45,617 bases of DNA, taken from Gracilaria caudata (lineage: Eukaryota; Rhodophyta; Florideophyceae; Gracilariales; Gracilariaceae). Made by a program: the position numbers and the translations under genes. The stretch spans positions 1-45,617 of the forward strand of contig JASCIV010000108.1 in the NCBI GenBank assembly GCA_030374735.1, read 5' to 3'. Positions 1 to 8,830 of this stretch are shown piece after piece. The notes beneath the pieces are model-generated. The model made no database searches. It had not been told where the DNA came from and worked only from the letters and a program-made list of their open reading frames with translations. How positions within the stretch are numbered: position 1 is the first letter of the stretch; every line of letters begins with the position of its first letter.

Positions 1-890
1 GCGGGTTTATTTGGTTGATGGTGATTGTTTGGTTGGGTGTCGTATAGGAGAGGAAATGATTTTTGGACCTATGGCCTTTTCGGGGACTGTATTTTGATCA
101 TTTCTCGTGTTCCGCGTTTTGAGTTTTTAAAATGGATTGCTACTCATATTCAGCGCAGAAGATGTGTAGCGTTCGCTACCCTTGTACAGCGAAATAATTT
201 TGTTGTACAATCGCGTGTTTCGCCTAACGTACGGACGAACACGTGCCCACGAGGCGACACTCGCTTCGTCGACTGAGCATTGCCAGCAGGCCACCATCAC
301 GGCCTACCTGTCTATAATCCGTCAAACGGTGCTCATGAAGTCCGGAATCCAGTCGACGTCGAACTACGAAGTTCACACACATTTGAACAGAGAGAGCAAT
401 GGTGTTTATCACTCAATGGGAAGAGTTCGCAGTCTCTTCCGAGAGGTTGTGCTTGGCCTCCCCACTAAAGGTACGTGATCTGTAGCGCTTGAACGCCGTG
501 GTGCTTTCCCGGGACACTGTTGTTAACTCGATTTGTTTGGACATTCCTGGGGACAGACGAGATTCAGTTTTAAGTACCGAGCGCAAGATGGAATCTTCAT
601 TGTAAAAGTCACAGATGACCGAACGGTAAGTTTGTTTCCTACATACAACTCGCCAGTCTACGTGGCTGCTAATTACAGCTAACACTCGCAATTGTTACTC
701 CCGAGGAAAAGTGTTTGCAATACAAGAGTAATCAGAAAAGCGACCTGCGCAAAATGGAGACCCTTAACATGCGCCTCCTCGATTTGATGACTACAACCGA
801 AACAAATGTGGATGCTGAAGGTCCTACTACTCCTTCCCAGCAAAATGCAGGCAATCAACAACGGTAAACAACAACACCTTGCCCCGCAAA
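1..890. other. Intergenic stretch without a supportable gene
   Basis: Only short, unrecognisable open frames are present on either strand. The notable content is at 167-187: a small near-palindrome (GTAGCG-TT-CGCTAC) running directly into the 11-mer TACCCTTGTAC at 177-187, which recurs elsewhere in the window. The right edge is the 3' side of the alpha/beta hydrolase gene on the minus strand. Confidence 0.6.
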
Positions 891-2012
891 TTACCGGAAT
901 GCGTTCTTTTGTAGCTGCCTTTCAACGAATCTGCTTATAAGATCATTCACCTCATGCGGGTTTTCATCATGCGCGCAGTGGCCCACACCTTCCATCCCTA
1001 CGAACTCCTGAACTGTAGAGTAATGTCTTAACCCTTGCCCTAACTCATAGGGCTCGAATCGATCTTCAACACCCCAGATAACCATCGACGGCTGCGCGAG
1101 AACAGGCAGGAAGTCCTCTGGTATGGGTCCTTCGTCGTAGCTGATAAAGGCCAGGAACACATCAAGTGCACCTTCTGTGAGAGCAGGTTTCGAGATCATG
1201 TCAATAAGCTCATCGTCCACCGCTTCGTGGACCTCGTAGGCCTTTCTTAACACGTTTGAAAGCTGCTTTGGTTTGGCTAATGAGTTCAAGAAGTATGATC
1301 CCAGTGGCCTATACGCAAGCAATTGCATGAGCAGTGGCGCAGTAATGTCCTGCAACAAGCTCCTCTTCCGCACGTTCAATTGCCTCAAACTCGGAGAGAT
1401 AAATACGTTTCCAGCACAAAGATCAGGATACTGCGTTGAAAATTGCATTGTAACCATGGCACCGATGGAGTTGGCCACAAGAAACACAGCACCGGTAGGA
1501 CACACGATGGTGGTTACGAACGTTCTAAGTTGTTCAGTCCAATAGTCAAATGTGTACTCAACACGTTGTTCATGACCGTCTGGCTTTCCAGGCAGAGGCT
1601 TGTCGCCCATACCAAACCCAATGAGGTCTAAAGCGAACACTCGAAACCCCTTGCTCGCAAGGGGCGCCAGATTGCTTCGCCAGTGCTGACAATTCGCTCC
1701 AAAGCCGTGCACAAGAATGAGAGATGGTAACGCTTCGGTTTGCGACGAAACACCCGCCGTTGCATATCGCAGTCTGAAACCACGAAAGTCCCATGTATGC
1801 AGACGGTAATCAGCTTGAACGCTTTCTGTGGCTGTAGTGCGTATTGCCTCTTGGATGCTTTGTGGTGATAGTCGGTTTGATTTGTTAAGCTGATGTGTTT
1901 TTCGACGAGGCGTGGCAAAAGACTTGTGAAAACCAGAGAGCGAAGGGCAGATGGGAGCTCGGTAAAGCGGGTTTTGAATTGGGGCGGAAGCACAGAACGC
2001 CGACAACGACAT
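891..2012 (-). CDS. Plastid-type alpha/beta hydrolase, pheophytinase-like
   Basis: Encodes about 373 residues from the ATG at 2012. What is seen: an N-terminal stretch of roughly 50 residues rich in Ser, Ala and Arg with Phe near the start, resembling a plastid transit peptide; an HGFG oxyanion motif near residue 102; the nucleophile elbow VANSIGAM with Ser near 182; an acidic residue near 317 in IWGVEDRF; and the catalytic His near 345 in VGHCAHDENP. The Asn-Ser-x-Gly elbow and the GHC-HDE ending are typical of the pheophytinase (PPH) branch of plastid alpha/beta hydrolases, which remove phytol from pheophytin during chlorophyll breakdown. The fold is certain. The substrate is inferred, because related plastid hydrolases share these motifs. 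There is no intron. The gene stands alone, with a 3 kb gene-poor region upstream. Confidence 0.85.
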   Translation of the reverse strand: MSLSAFCASAPIQNPLYRAPICPSLSGFHKSFATPRRKTHQLNKSNRLSPQSIQEAIRTTATESVQADYRLHTWDFRGFRLRYATAGVSSQTEALPSLILVHGFGANCQHWRSNLAPLASKGFRVFALDLIGFGMGDKPLPGKPDGHEQRVEYTFDYWTEQLRTFVTTIVCPTGAVFLVANSIGAMVTMQFSTQYPDLCAGNVFISPSLRQLNVRKRSLLQDITAPLLMQLLAYRPLGSYFLNSLAKPKQLSNVLRKAYEVHEAVDDELIDMISKPALTEGALDVFLAFISYDEGPIPEDFLPVLAQPSMVIWGVEDRFEPYELGQGLRHYSTVQEFVGMEGVGHCAHDENPHEVNDLISRFVERQLQKNAFR

Positions 2013-2335
2013 TTTCAAAGCTGCTAGGGCGCAATCCGTTTACCATAACTTAGGAGAAGATAACCAAAGTTTACTGTACACTGCGGGTTGTGGGGATCTA
2101 GCATTCCATTTGCAGAGTGTTTGCAGTCCCTTTGCGTTACCGATGGGAGATGCGGAGGCGGTTTGCAGGGCGGTGCCAGAACAAATCTGGACCATTGGTC
2201 AGAATTTGGAGCGATTCGCGGGCAACCCCCCCAAGATGACCATTCAGATAAAGGTTGGACAGCTCCCTCCCATACGCACAAGTGCTGATGCCTTGAACCC
2301 TGGACAGCTGCCTGCTGGGCTAGCTTCGTAGTGCA

Positions 2336-2450
2336 AAGTTGGATTAGACAAAGTGCCACAGAAGTTTCTGGCCTTCCTAAGGAGAGAAACCTTTCTTTGA
2401 AAAGTTTTACTACAGCTTAGTAATTAGAAGCTGTTGTCCACAATAAAGAA
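2336..2450 (+). mobile_element. KWP-family retroposon fragment with 3' end
   Basis: The plus strand reads VGLDKVPQKFLAFLRRETFL before a stop, the degenerate counterpart of the KWPDKVLGFLVKERFF ending shared by other copies here. It is followed by a 3' segment (AATTAGAAGCTGTTGTCC, then ACAATAAAG) that is nearly identical to the copy at 26721-26804. The tail is GAAAG. I could not find a convincing target-site duplication, so the 5' boundary is approximate. Confidence 0.6.
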
Positions 2451-2710
2451 AGTCAGCACCAAGACCATGTACGATTTGGGGTATTATCCCACATGGGATA
2501 TTGTTTCTGGACCCAGTTCGTCTTCAGACCTGCTCCTTCACCATTGCAGCACCGCCACCATCCTATTATCTTGTGAACCAGCTCGGAGGTCCAAGGGGAG
2601 CGTAGATGTTTGCGGCGTGTTCTCGCTGTATGTGTGCGCTCTCTCGAATCGAGTCTCGATGGCAGCTACTCAGATTGACAAATCTGTGACAGGGCGAGAG
2701 GATCATCCAT

Positions 2711-2729
2711 CATCACCATAATGGTGATG
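2711..2729. repeat. Short perfect hairpin
   Basis: CATCACCAT, one base, then ATGGTGATG: a 9-bp perfect stem just left of the retroposon insertion at 2762. It may be chance microsatellite-like sequence. Confidence 0.5.
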
Positions 2730-2761
2730 GGTGTTACCTTCGTACAGTACCTTTGTACTTC

Positions 2762-3399
2762 TCTCTCTCTCTCGTTTATGAAAACGCGTACGCTAATTCC
2801 TCGTACGCATGGGTTTGGTAAAGACCCAACACCCTACAACACTTCTAGCCTGCAGCCATGAACAACCGAAGGGTAGCTATGCTACACGCACTGGGCTACG
2901 ACGAGAAAGTATTAGATCTCTCAGGTGTTTTCGACCACAGGGCGTTTCGCTACGGACGCTTATCGCCTTCATCCTCCCATGAACCTCTTCACTCATCCCT
3001 TAGAGACCGCAGGCAGAGGGGCACACCATGACAAAGCGCTCCCGCATGTACCACGTTGGCCACTCAAGAAACCATGAGCAGCATCCTCACGACCCAACCC
3101 TCTTATCAATCGGCGAGATCAGGCGCAAGGACTAGTCCGTAGTCCTTCACCGTCATCCAACCCCAGTGTAATCCCTCCGAGAAAACCCTGGAAAACCCCC
3201 GTCCAGTGGCCCCTTTGGAGCTCTTCCTTCTGAGGGAAAAATTCAGGGAAACGGCGGTAGGATCTTCCTTCGATGACCGGCTCGCGACCTTCTGCGTGCG
3301 TACAGCTAGACGGGGGCATTTATCGACGTGCCACCCAGGTCCGCGAGGGCAATCGCCAAGCGGACCGATCGCTTGGACGAGTTAAACGACCTCCCGGGT
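2762..3399 (-). mobile_element. Retroposon family A, longest copy (638 bp), with 12-bp TSD
   Basis: Flanked by the perfect 12-bp direct repeat CCTTTGTACTTC at 2750-2761 and 3400-3411. The left end is a (CT)n run, that is, a (GA)n tail on the minus strand. Body sequence from about 2775 to 3170 matches 24093-24264 and 24825-25360. A target duplication, a simple-repeat tail and differing 5' ends between copies indicate a non-LTR-type retroposon (LINE or SINE). No reverse-transcriptase motif is visible, so this copy is either a 5'-truncated LINE or a non-autonomous element. It inserted inside a TACCTTTGTAC motif. Confidence 0.8.
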
Positions 3400-3659
3400 C
3401 CTTTGTACTTCAACATATCAGTCTGAACATCATTGACATCATTGATGTTTGAGCCCAGCACACAAATTTTGTGCTTATCTGTTAGTTAACAGGTACGGAC
3501 GGTATCGTTGATACTTGTTGTACTGAAGCCATTCTTCTTGCATGCCGATTTGCCATAATGAACTTGTCCAGTCCTGTTCTATCTGTTACCGAAGAACGAC
3601 AGAGAGACGAGCGGGGCGATCAGCACAAAGAAACTAACCAATGTTCGCCCTAAAGTTTA

Positions 3660-3960
3660 GAGGATATGTTCCACGTGCAGCAGCTCGTTTTCGTCGAGAG
3701 TCTCGACTCGAGAGGCGATTTACAACGACATCAAGAAACGGTACATTCTTTTTATCCTCTGCTCAAAAGATGGTTTTGCTGTAGCATGGTCAGTGGCATT
3801 CACTCAATGTTAATTTATGAGAAGCGCACCTCCATTTGCGACGACACAAGTGCGTCGTGTGCAGCAAGCATTTCGGGCAGCGTAGTGCCCTGTATCGTCA
3901 TGTGGCCTTTGTTCATCACAAGAGAGAAAGGTTGAAGTATTTGCATTTGGGATACGACAA
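3660..3960 (+). pseudogene. C2H2 zinc-finger gene remnant
   Basis: Two broken finger halves lie in different frames. The first (near 3700-3745) reads SRGDLQRHQETVH, the helix and His pair of a finger whose Cys pair is missing. The second (about 3836-3925) is a complete CxxC-x12-H-x4-H unit, RHKCVVCSKHFGQ followed by RSALYRHVAFVHH, preceded by a stop. An intact gene would need a splice or frameshift between them. I see no start codon or longer frame, so I call it a relic. It ends against a KWP-family copy on the opposite strand. Confidence 0.5.
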
Positions 3961-3979
3961 ACAACAGCCCGGAGATTAT

Positions 3980-4205
3980 ATCTCTCTCTCTTTTTATGGG
4001 TGTAATAGCCTAATTACGGCGTACTACATAACGCTTCTGTTCGAAGAAACGTTCTCTCACTAGGAAGGCCAAAACCTTTCCAGGCCATTTTCTAATAATC
4101 TGCTTAACAGCTAGACCCCGACGATCACGTAGAGCTGGCAAATACTGTTATGAGATGCTGAAGATTGCCAGCGTGGCGGAGACGATTGCTGGACTTGAAG
4201 GCTGG
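3980..4205 (-). mobile_element. KWP-family retroposon fragment
   Basis: The minus strand reads RDRRGLAVKQIIRKWPGK and then VLAFLVRERFFEQKRYVVRR before a stop, followed by TAATTAGGCTATTACACCCA and a GA-rich tail (CT run on the plus strand at 3981-3990). Weak homology to the copy at 16282-16543 continues upstream as far as about 4205, with a frameshift. No target-site duplication was found. Confidence 0.65.
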
Positions 4206-4263
4206 ATGCGTATGTGAATGCTGGGAAGCTGGGAAGCGGCGAAAGCAGGTCGAAGGGTAAAGG

Positions 4264-4294
4264 ACTTGGTAGTACAGAGTCTGTACTGCCAAGT
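4264..4294. repeat. 31-nt hairpin
   Basis: ACTTGGTAGTACAG, a 3-nt loop, then CTGTACTGCCAAGT: a 14-bp stem with one G-T mismatch, in non-coding sequence. The neighbouring bases repeat parts of the same words (CTATACTACC), suggesting locally duplicated sequence. Confidence 0.6.
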
Positions 4295-4861
4295 CTATAC
4301 TACCGAGTAGATACGAGGGTTAACACGAAGGTTAAGCTTACCTCGTGTGTGTAACCGCGTGCTTGCCAAGAAGAGCGCAGACGCGTGCGGCAAACCCTTT
4401 ACATAAAACAAAAACCGTGAACGTAAACTTTGAACACACGTCAACCGCGACACAAAGAAACATTAGAGTTGCTTCAAGCGATTTCTGAGCTGAACAAGCT
4501 TCGGCAATCAAGTAACTGTACCCTTGTACAGGGCTAGTGCGTCTAATTGTGAAGCATTCCAATACCATGAACAGAAGACAGCAGAAAAAACAGCTGCATT
4601 TATGCACGAATCCTTTCTAGCTACTCCCATGCTCGTAAGGTGAGGAAATATCCTGACGGCGGGAATGTGAGGTGGCGTTGGTGCAAGAGGCGTAGCGGTT
4701 TTGCTGTGGCGGGGCTCTACGAGAGCGCGATCGTAAAGCTGTTGCAGCGCAGTACATTGGCGCTGACGTCAAACAGCGGTTGCGCTAAACAGCGGCGCGA
4801 GAACAACGTCGCGTCAACGCGAGACTGCGGCTTCATCACATGACCATGATGCGGTACGGAT

Positions 4862-4879
4862 TGGGGTGAGCTCACCCCA
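4862..4879. promoter_or_regulatory. Perfect 18-bp palindrome upstream of SAD1
   Basis: TGGGGTGAGCTCACCCCA is fully self-complementary and lies about 300 bp upstream of the SAD1 start. A dimeric transcription-factor site is possible, but this is inference from symmetry alone. Confidence 0.4.
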
Positions 4880-5175
4880 TTTGTGTCCTACCTCGCCCTG
4901 CCTGGGTGAATGGGACCTCACTCACAAAAACCGCATCTGCAATGTCCAAAGAGAGTGCAAAAGGACTCGAGAAGGCAGCGATTGCGAGCTGCGCGCACTG
5001 CTCCCGGACGACGGTGGTGCCGGAGAAACAACAGCAGAGCGGTTTTGCGCTTGCTCGCCTTCAAATAAATCCTTTTCCACGTGCCTAGAAATACCAGAGA
5101 AGCATGCTCCATTGTACAAGGCTGATGATGAAGGCACGATGCTTTTTTGGGCATGAGGTGCGGAACCTGGAAACA

Positions 5176-6642
5176 ATGGACCTCACTCCTCGTCCCGCAA
5201 AACGTGCGCGAACGTCCCCACCGTCTGAAACCTTGGCAGCTGCTGGTGGATCATGCGACTGCCCTCATCTTTCAACTGTTAATCGTCAGATCCTGGACCT
5301 TGATCTTAAACTGCATTGCAGTGTAACTCTTTCTGTGCACAACGTCTATATATGTCTGGTTTGTTCGCGCTATCTCCAAGGAAGATCTCCTTCCACTCCT
5401 GCGTACGTTCACTCGTTACAAGAGCGCCACCATCTTTTTCTCTGTGCGAAAACTCTGAAGACTTACTGTCTGCCTGACAATTACCAAGTTGAGCACGCTT
5501 CGCTACGCGAGATCGCACTGGCATTTCGCCCTGCTTTTGCAGAAGAAGATGTGTATCAACTCGACAAGAAACCATTTCCAGTGCGACTCCCCAAAGGATT
5601 TCGATTACGAGGGGCGGTTCCTTTGGCTTATCTTCATGCAGCTGACTATATCTCCGTAACAACTCAACTTCTTCTCAGCTCTCGTCGGTTTCGTGATTGT
5701 CTCCTTTTGTCAGCTCAACAATACGATGAAACGCCTGCGAGCGATCTTAGAAACGCATTGGCGCATTTGTGCTCGAGAATATGGTCCAAGCATGCACTGA
5801 GAGATTTCATTGCCCCTCATCATTTACTGGAGATAGTGGAAACACGCTCACAAGGGTTATTTAGCTCTGCTAAACAAAATGACCCTGTGCTTTTAATTGC
5901 TTGGGTTCTACGCACTCTCACAACTGATGTGGACGATGAAACAGCCCAAACCGTCAAGCAATGTTTCCGGGGTGAGATGGCTGTCGTAGAAACTGGATTT
6001 GACGCCTTCGATGCTGGAGAAGCCGAGAAGACCGAAAAAGCTCTGTCTGATGGAAATGATAACAAAGTTGAAACTAATCCCGCAGAAAATTACTCCAAGT
6101 CCGCGTTTCGTCAAGAGAAACGTTCCACATTCTGGTTCCTACCGCTTGATTTACCCCCTGAGCCGCTTTTCAAAGACTCTGATGATCGTGCACTAGTAAG
6201 TCAAACGTCCCTGGAGAAGCTAATGCGAAAGTATGATGGAGTAACTAAACAACATGTTCTGAAAACAGCTCATCAGCGTTCGTTTGGCCTAGAAAAAGTA
6301 CCCGAGTGTTTGATATTGGTTGTAAAACGCTTTGTGAAGAGCAAGTTTGGGATGAACAAGAACCCTTGTATAGTTCATTTGCCGCAAACTTTGAGTATGT
6401 CGGAATGGTGCCCTGGCGCAGGGGTATATGAACTTAAGGCAGCAATTTTGCATGAAGGGAAGCCGAAAGACGGCCGGTACCGCGTTGCGATAAGACATGA
6501 CCCTTCCAACTCATGGTATGAGTTAAATGGGAATGAGGCGAAGCAAACACATTTTCAACTCGTTTCTTTAGCAGACACGTACGTTATGCTTTATCAAAGA
6601 ACCATTCGCGACAAAGATAGCAGTACAACGCAAAAGAATTGA
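5176..6642 (+). CDS. SAD1: U4/U6.U5 tri-snRNP factor SAD1/USP39, inactive ubiquitin-protease fold
   Basis: Encodes 488 residues from the ATG at 5176; an in-frame ATG at 5104 would add 24 residues unlike the family. What is seen: a basic N-terminus with RPAKRAR, suggestive of nuclear import; a ZnF-UBP domain at about 27-110 containing the family signatures VCSRYLQGR and KTYCLPDNY; and a UCH/USP domain to the C-terminus including VVKRFVKSKFGMNKNP and GRYRVAIRHDPSNSWYEL. As in known USP39/Sad1 proteins, the catalytic Cys box is replaced (PLAYLHAADYIS, no Cys) and the His box lacks GHY, so it should be a pseudo-protease. The family stabilises the tri-snRNP during spliceosome assembly. An acidic insertion at about 270-310 is poorly conserved. 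A single exon of normal family length; a confident call. Confidence 0.93.
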   Translation: MDLTPRPAKRARTSPPSETLAAAGGSCDCPHLSTVNRQILDLDLKLHCSVTLSVHNVYICLVCSRYLQGRSPSTPAYVHSLQERHHLFLCAKTLKTYCLPDNYQVEHASLREIALAFRPAFAEEDVYQLDKKPFPVRLPKGFRLRGAVPLAYLHAADYISVTTQLLLSSRRFRDCLLLSAQQYDETPASDLRNALAHLCSRIWSKHALRDFIAPHHLLEIVETRSQGLFSSAKQNDPVLLIAWVLRTLTTDVDDETAQTVKQCFRGEMAVVETGFDAFDAGEAEKTEKALSDGNDNKVETNPAENYSKSAFRQEKRSTFWFLPLDLPPEPLFKDSDDRALVSQTSLEKLMRKYDGVTKQHVLKTAHQRSFGLEKVPECLILVVKRFVKSKFGMNKNPCIVHLPQTLSMSEWCPGAGVYELKAAILHEGKPKDGRYRVAIRHDPSNSWYELNGNEAKQTHFQLVSLADTYVMLYQRTIRDKDSSTTQKN

Positions 6643-6812
6643 GAACAACATTTCAAGCATATCCTGAGATGCAAACGATCCCGATTGTTACCGAAGATGA
6701 AATATGTGCTTCTAATCACAAAGTTGCTTCATGTGTGATGTTCCCTACAGGAGCTTCTGATAGAAGTTTCGTCTGGTAGGCACATGTGTTAGAGCAATTT
6801 AAACACTCCACA

Positions 6813-7601
6813 TTACAACTCAAAGCTAATTAGAGAGCTCACGGCACCGAGGACAGTCACGAAAAACAATACAATCAGCCCTGTACTCGAAGCAATGATT
6901 GACAGAGTGAAAAAAGTCGTCAAGTCGCTCTTGAGAGACGTTAAACATGCCACAGAGGATACACCGCTTCCTTCGTTCGCTTTGCATTTTTGAAGTGGTC
7001 GGGAGGTTCGAAAGGCTTTGTAACAAGCGTCACATCCTTTCAGTTTCAGTCCAGGAGGCTCACTAGACCCAGCACGACATGTATCACTACAGAAGTGCCC
7101 AGGACACGCTCGATTTGTCCGCGCAGATGGGTCCGCGCATGACATATTTCTATATCCTGCGCAGTCGTTGTCAATCTCATAGCGGCATATCCTGGCGGGA
7201 TTAAGCAGTGACATTTCAACCCACCGTGTTTTAGTGACTCCATAGGTTCTAACATGACGCAGAGGATCGACAGTTGAGAGCAACACGATGGTCAACATAG
7301 CCATGGTACCAAGCGCCAAAACCTGGTAAGCCAGAAAAATCTTTTTCTCGTCCGGACCTAAACCTTCATTGATCGAGGGGGCTAGATGTCGAACTCCGAA
7401 GAAGAAGGCGAAAATCAATAGGAATCCCGCTCCAAAGAATAACAACAGTCCCAAGACCAGTGGAGATTTGACAAGGTGATCTGCTCTTGCCGTGTACGCC
7501 GTAATTCCTCCATTTCGTTGCTTGAGCGCAACCCAGATTCCTATAGCCATGACTGGTAGGGCGAGAAAACTTGCGATGTAGTTGGCAACAAGCGCTGCCA
7601 T
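6813..7601 (-). CDS. Tetraspanin-like four-helix membrane protein
   Basis: Encodes 262 residues. Four hydrophobic segments are visible at about 5-25, 46-70, 88-110 and 232-257. The loop between the third and fourth is large (about 120 residues) and contains around ten Cys, including DCAGYRNMSC and KGCDACYKAF. This layout (short first loop, long Cys-rich second loop, short tails) is that of tetraspanins, which organise membrane microdomains. The classic CCG motif is not present in that exact form; the nearest match is the CAGY segment. The ATG at 7601 gives a sensible first helix. It lies 55 bp downstream of the end of the small two-exon gene on the same strand. Membership of the tetraspanin superfamily is probable, not proven. 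Confidence 0.6.
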   Translation of the reverse strand: MAALVANYIASFLALPVMAIGIWVALKQRNGGITAYTARADHLVKSPLVLGLLLFFGAGFLLIFAFFFGVRHLAPSINEGLGPDEKKIFLAYQVLALGTMAMLTIVLLSTVDPLRHVRTYGVTKTRWVEMSLLNPARICRYEIDNDCAGYRNMSCADPSARTNRACPGHFCSDTCRAGSSEPPGLKLKGCDACYKAFRTSRPLQKCKANEGSGVSSVACLTSLKSDLTTFFTLSIIASSTGLIVLFFVTVLGAVSSLISFEL

Positions 7602-7655
7602 GCTTAGTCGGTTGTTCCTTGCAACTTTGCGATGAACGGCTTTAGCAGGATCTTA

Positions 7656-7963
7656 TTATATGAGGTGTGGATATTCAGAGCGACTTGTCAGCAACTCTTA
7701 AACAAGGTGATCGTGAACGTCGTGATTTGAGTTTCCGTAGATGAAGATGCAATCAACTTACCTTCCTCATAAAGTCTGGAGGACGTTTGCGCAGAATCCA
7801 TGCTGAGCTGCTTGTCCCTACGTGCCTGAGTCTCTTGGGCAGCTCGTTTGAGATTGTCCTCGAATACTTTTTGCTTAATAGCTTTGGCCGCAGGAGTGTG
7901 ACCCCCGAATCTCTTTGGGCTTACGAAGACATCCACGTCTTCTTGGTCGCTGTGTTCTTCCAT
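7656..7963 (-). CDS. Small acidic/basic two-exon protein, unknown
   Basis: Proposed exons: 7963-7762 and 7696-7656, joined across a 65-nt intron (7761-7697) with a canonical GTAAGT donor and a TTTAAG acceptor. The product is about 80 residues. It begins MEEHSDQEDVDVFVSPKRFG, followed by a charged helical stretch, and ends YEEELLTSRSEYPHLI. Without splicing the frame runs to 7688 with an unrelated ending; the strong donor and the charged continuation favour splicing. I do not recognise the family. An alternative acceptor 2 nt later would give a different short C-terminus. Confidence 0.5.
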
Positions 7964-8830
7964 TTAAAGTGTTGAAGATGAAGATGCAACAGGAGCTGCC
8001 CCAAGGACTAGCGGACTTCACGTCGAAACGTAAGCTGGTGATGTTTCGGATCCTAGGATGAAGTCGAGACACTGTGCATAGCGGTCCCCCTTCTACAAGA
8101 GCAGCTTAAGATTAACTGCTGCCTCTTTGCATTTAATGTCCCATATTCGGAGCAGCACGGACTGCTCTCTGCTCAGCATTGAAATATTTAACAGTTGATA
8201 GAAGGTTGCAGTTTAATGCATCGAACACGGAATGGCACCTTGCATTTCATCCAGTTCTTGCTTTCCTTTTTCGCCAGAACAAAACATCCCAGATATCCAC
8301 AGACGGTCCCCGCAATGCGAGAGCAGCATTCCCGCGAAAATAAATGCGGAGCGAGGAGAGGCATTTAAGTCGGTAAATCAGCGACGTGGACGCTGAGGTG
8401 GCAGTTAGGATGCATTATGCCCTCATGAATTTGTTCTTGTTGCAGCCAAAATTAATCGCTCCCATGTCCCATTCATGTTTGCATCGCAAGCCTTCTAAAG
8501 AAAAGTGCAATCAAACAGAAGGAAATTGGCCGGTAAGTAATGGCACATACGTCTCTCATCATAGGTCCATTTGTTCGTGGTCTTCTTGCTCATCGGAAGT
8601 GGCTATTGTACGATTTCCAGGAAAGCCCATGATGTGCATGCATATTTCTCTGCAATTTTGCTAGAGACGGTGTGTTTATCAATCTTGACAAACGCTTTCA
8701 TTCTGCCAAAGCTCCAGGACCAAGAGCCCTTGGATCCAGCCTTGTGCAGGAAAAGCTGCTTAACAATCCCATCGAAGAGAAATTATGAGGCGTTCAAGTG
8801 TCGTTTTGCTGATCGCAGTTATTATCTATT
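7964..8830. other. Intergenic stretch, one doubtful frame
   Basis: No recognised gene. A plus-strand frame from 8411 could be extended across a 32-nt GTAAGT...AG gap at about 8533-8564 into a longer frame with one hydrophobic stretch. However, it resembles nothing known, would need an extremely short intron, and would run into the 3' end of the transporter gene on the other strand. I treat it as unsupported. Confidence 0.4.

Noticed and set aside
2024..2359. Minus-strand open frame of 111 codons upstream of the hydrolase
   Set aside because: No recognisable domain, lies where the promoter should be, overlaps plus-strand frames of similar length and ends in retroposon sequence.
4866..5156. 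Plus-strand open frame of 96 codons before SAD1
   Set aside because: No ATG-based start that gives a family-like protein; overlaps other frames and probably belongs to the SAD1 upstream region.
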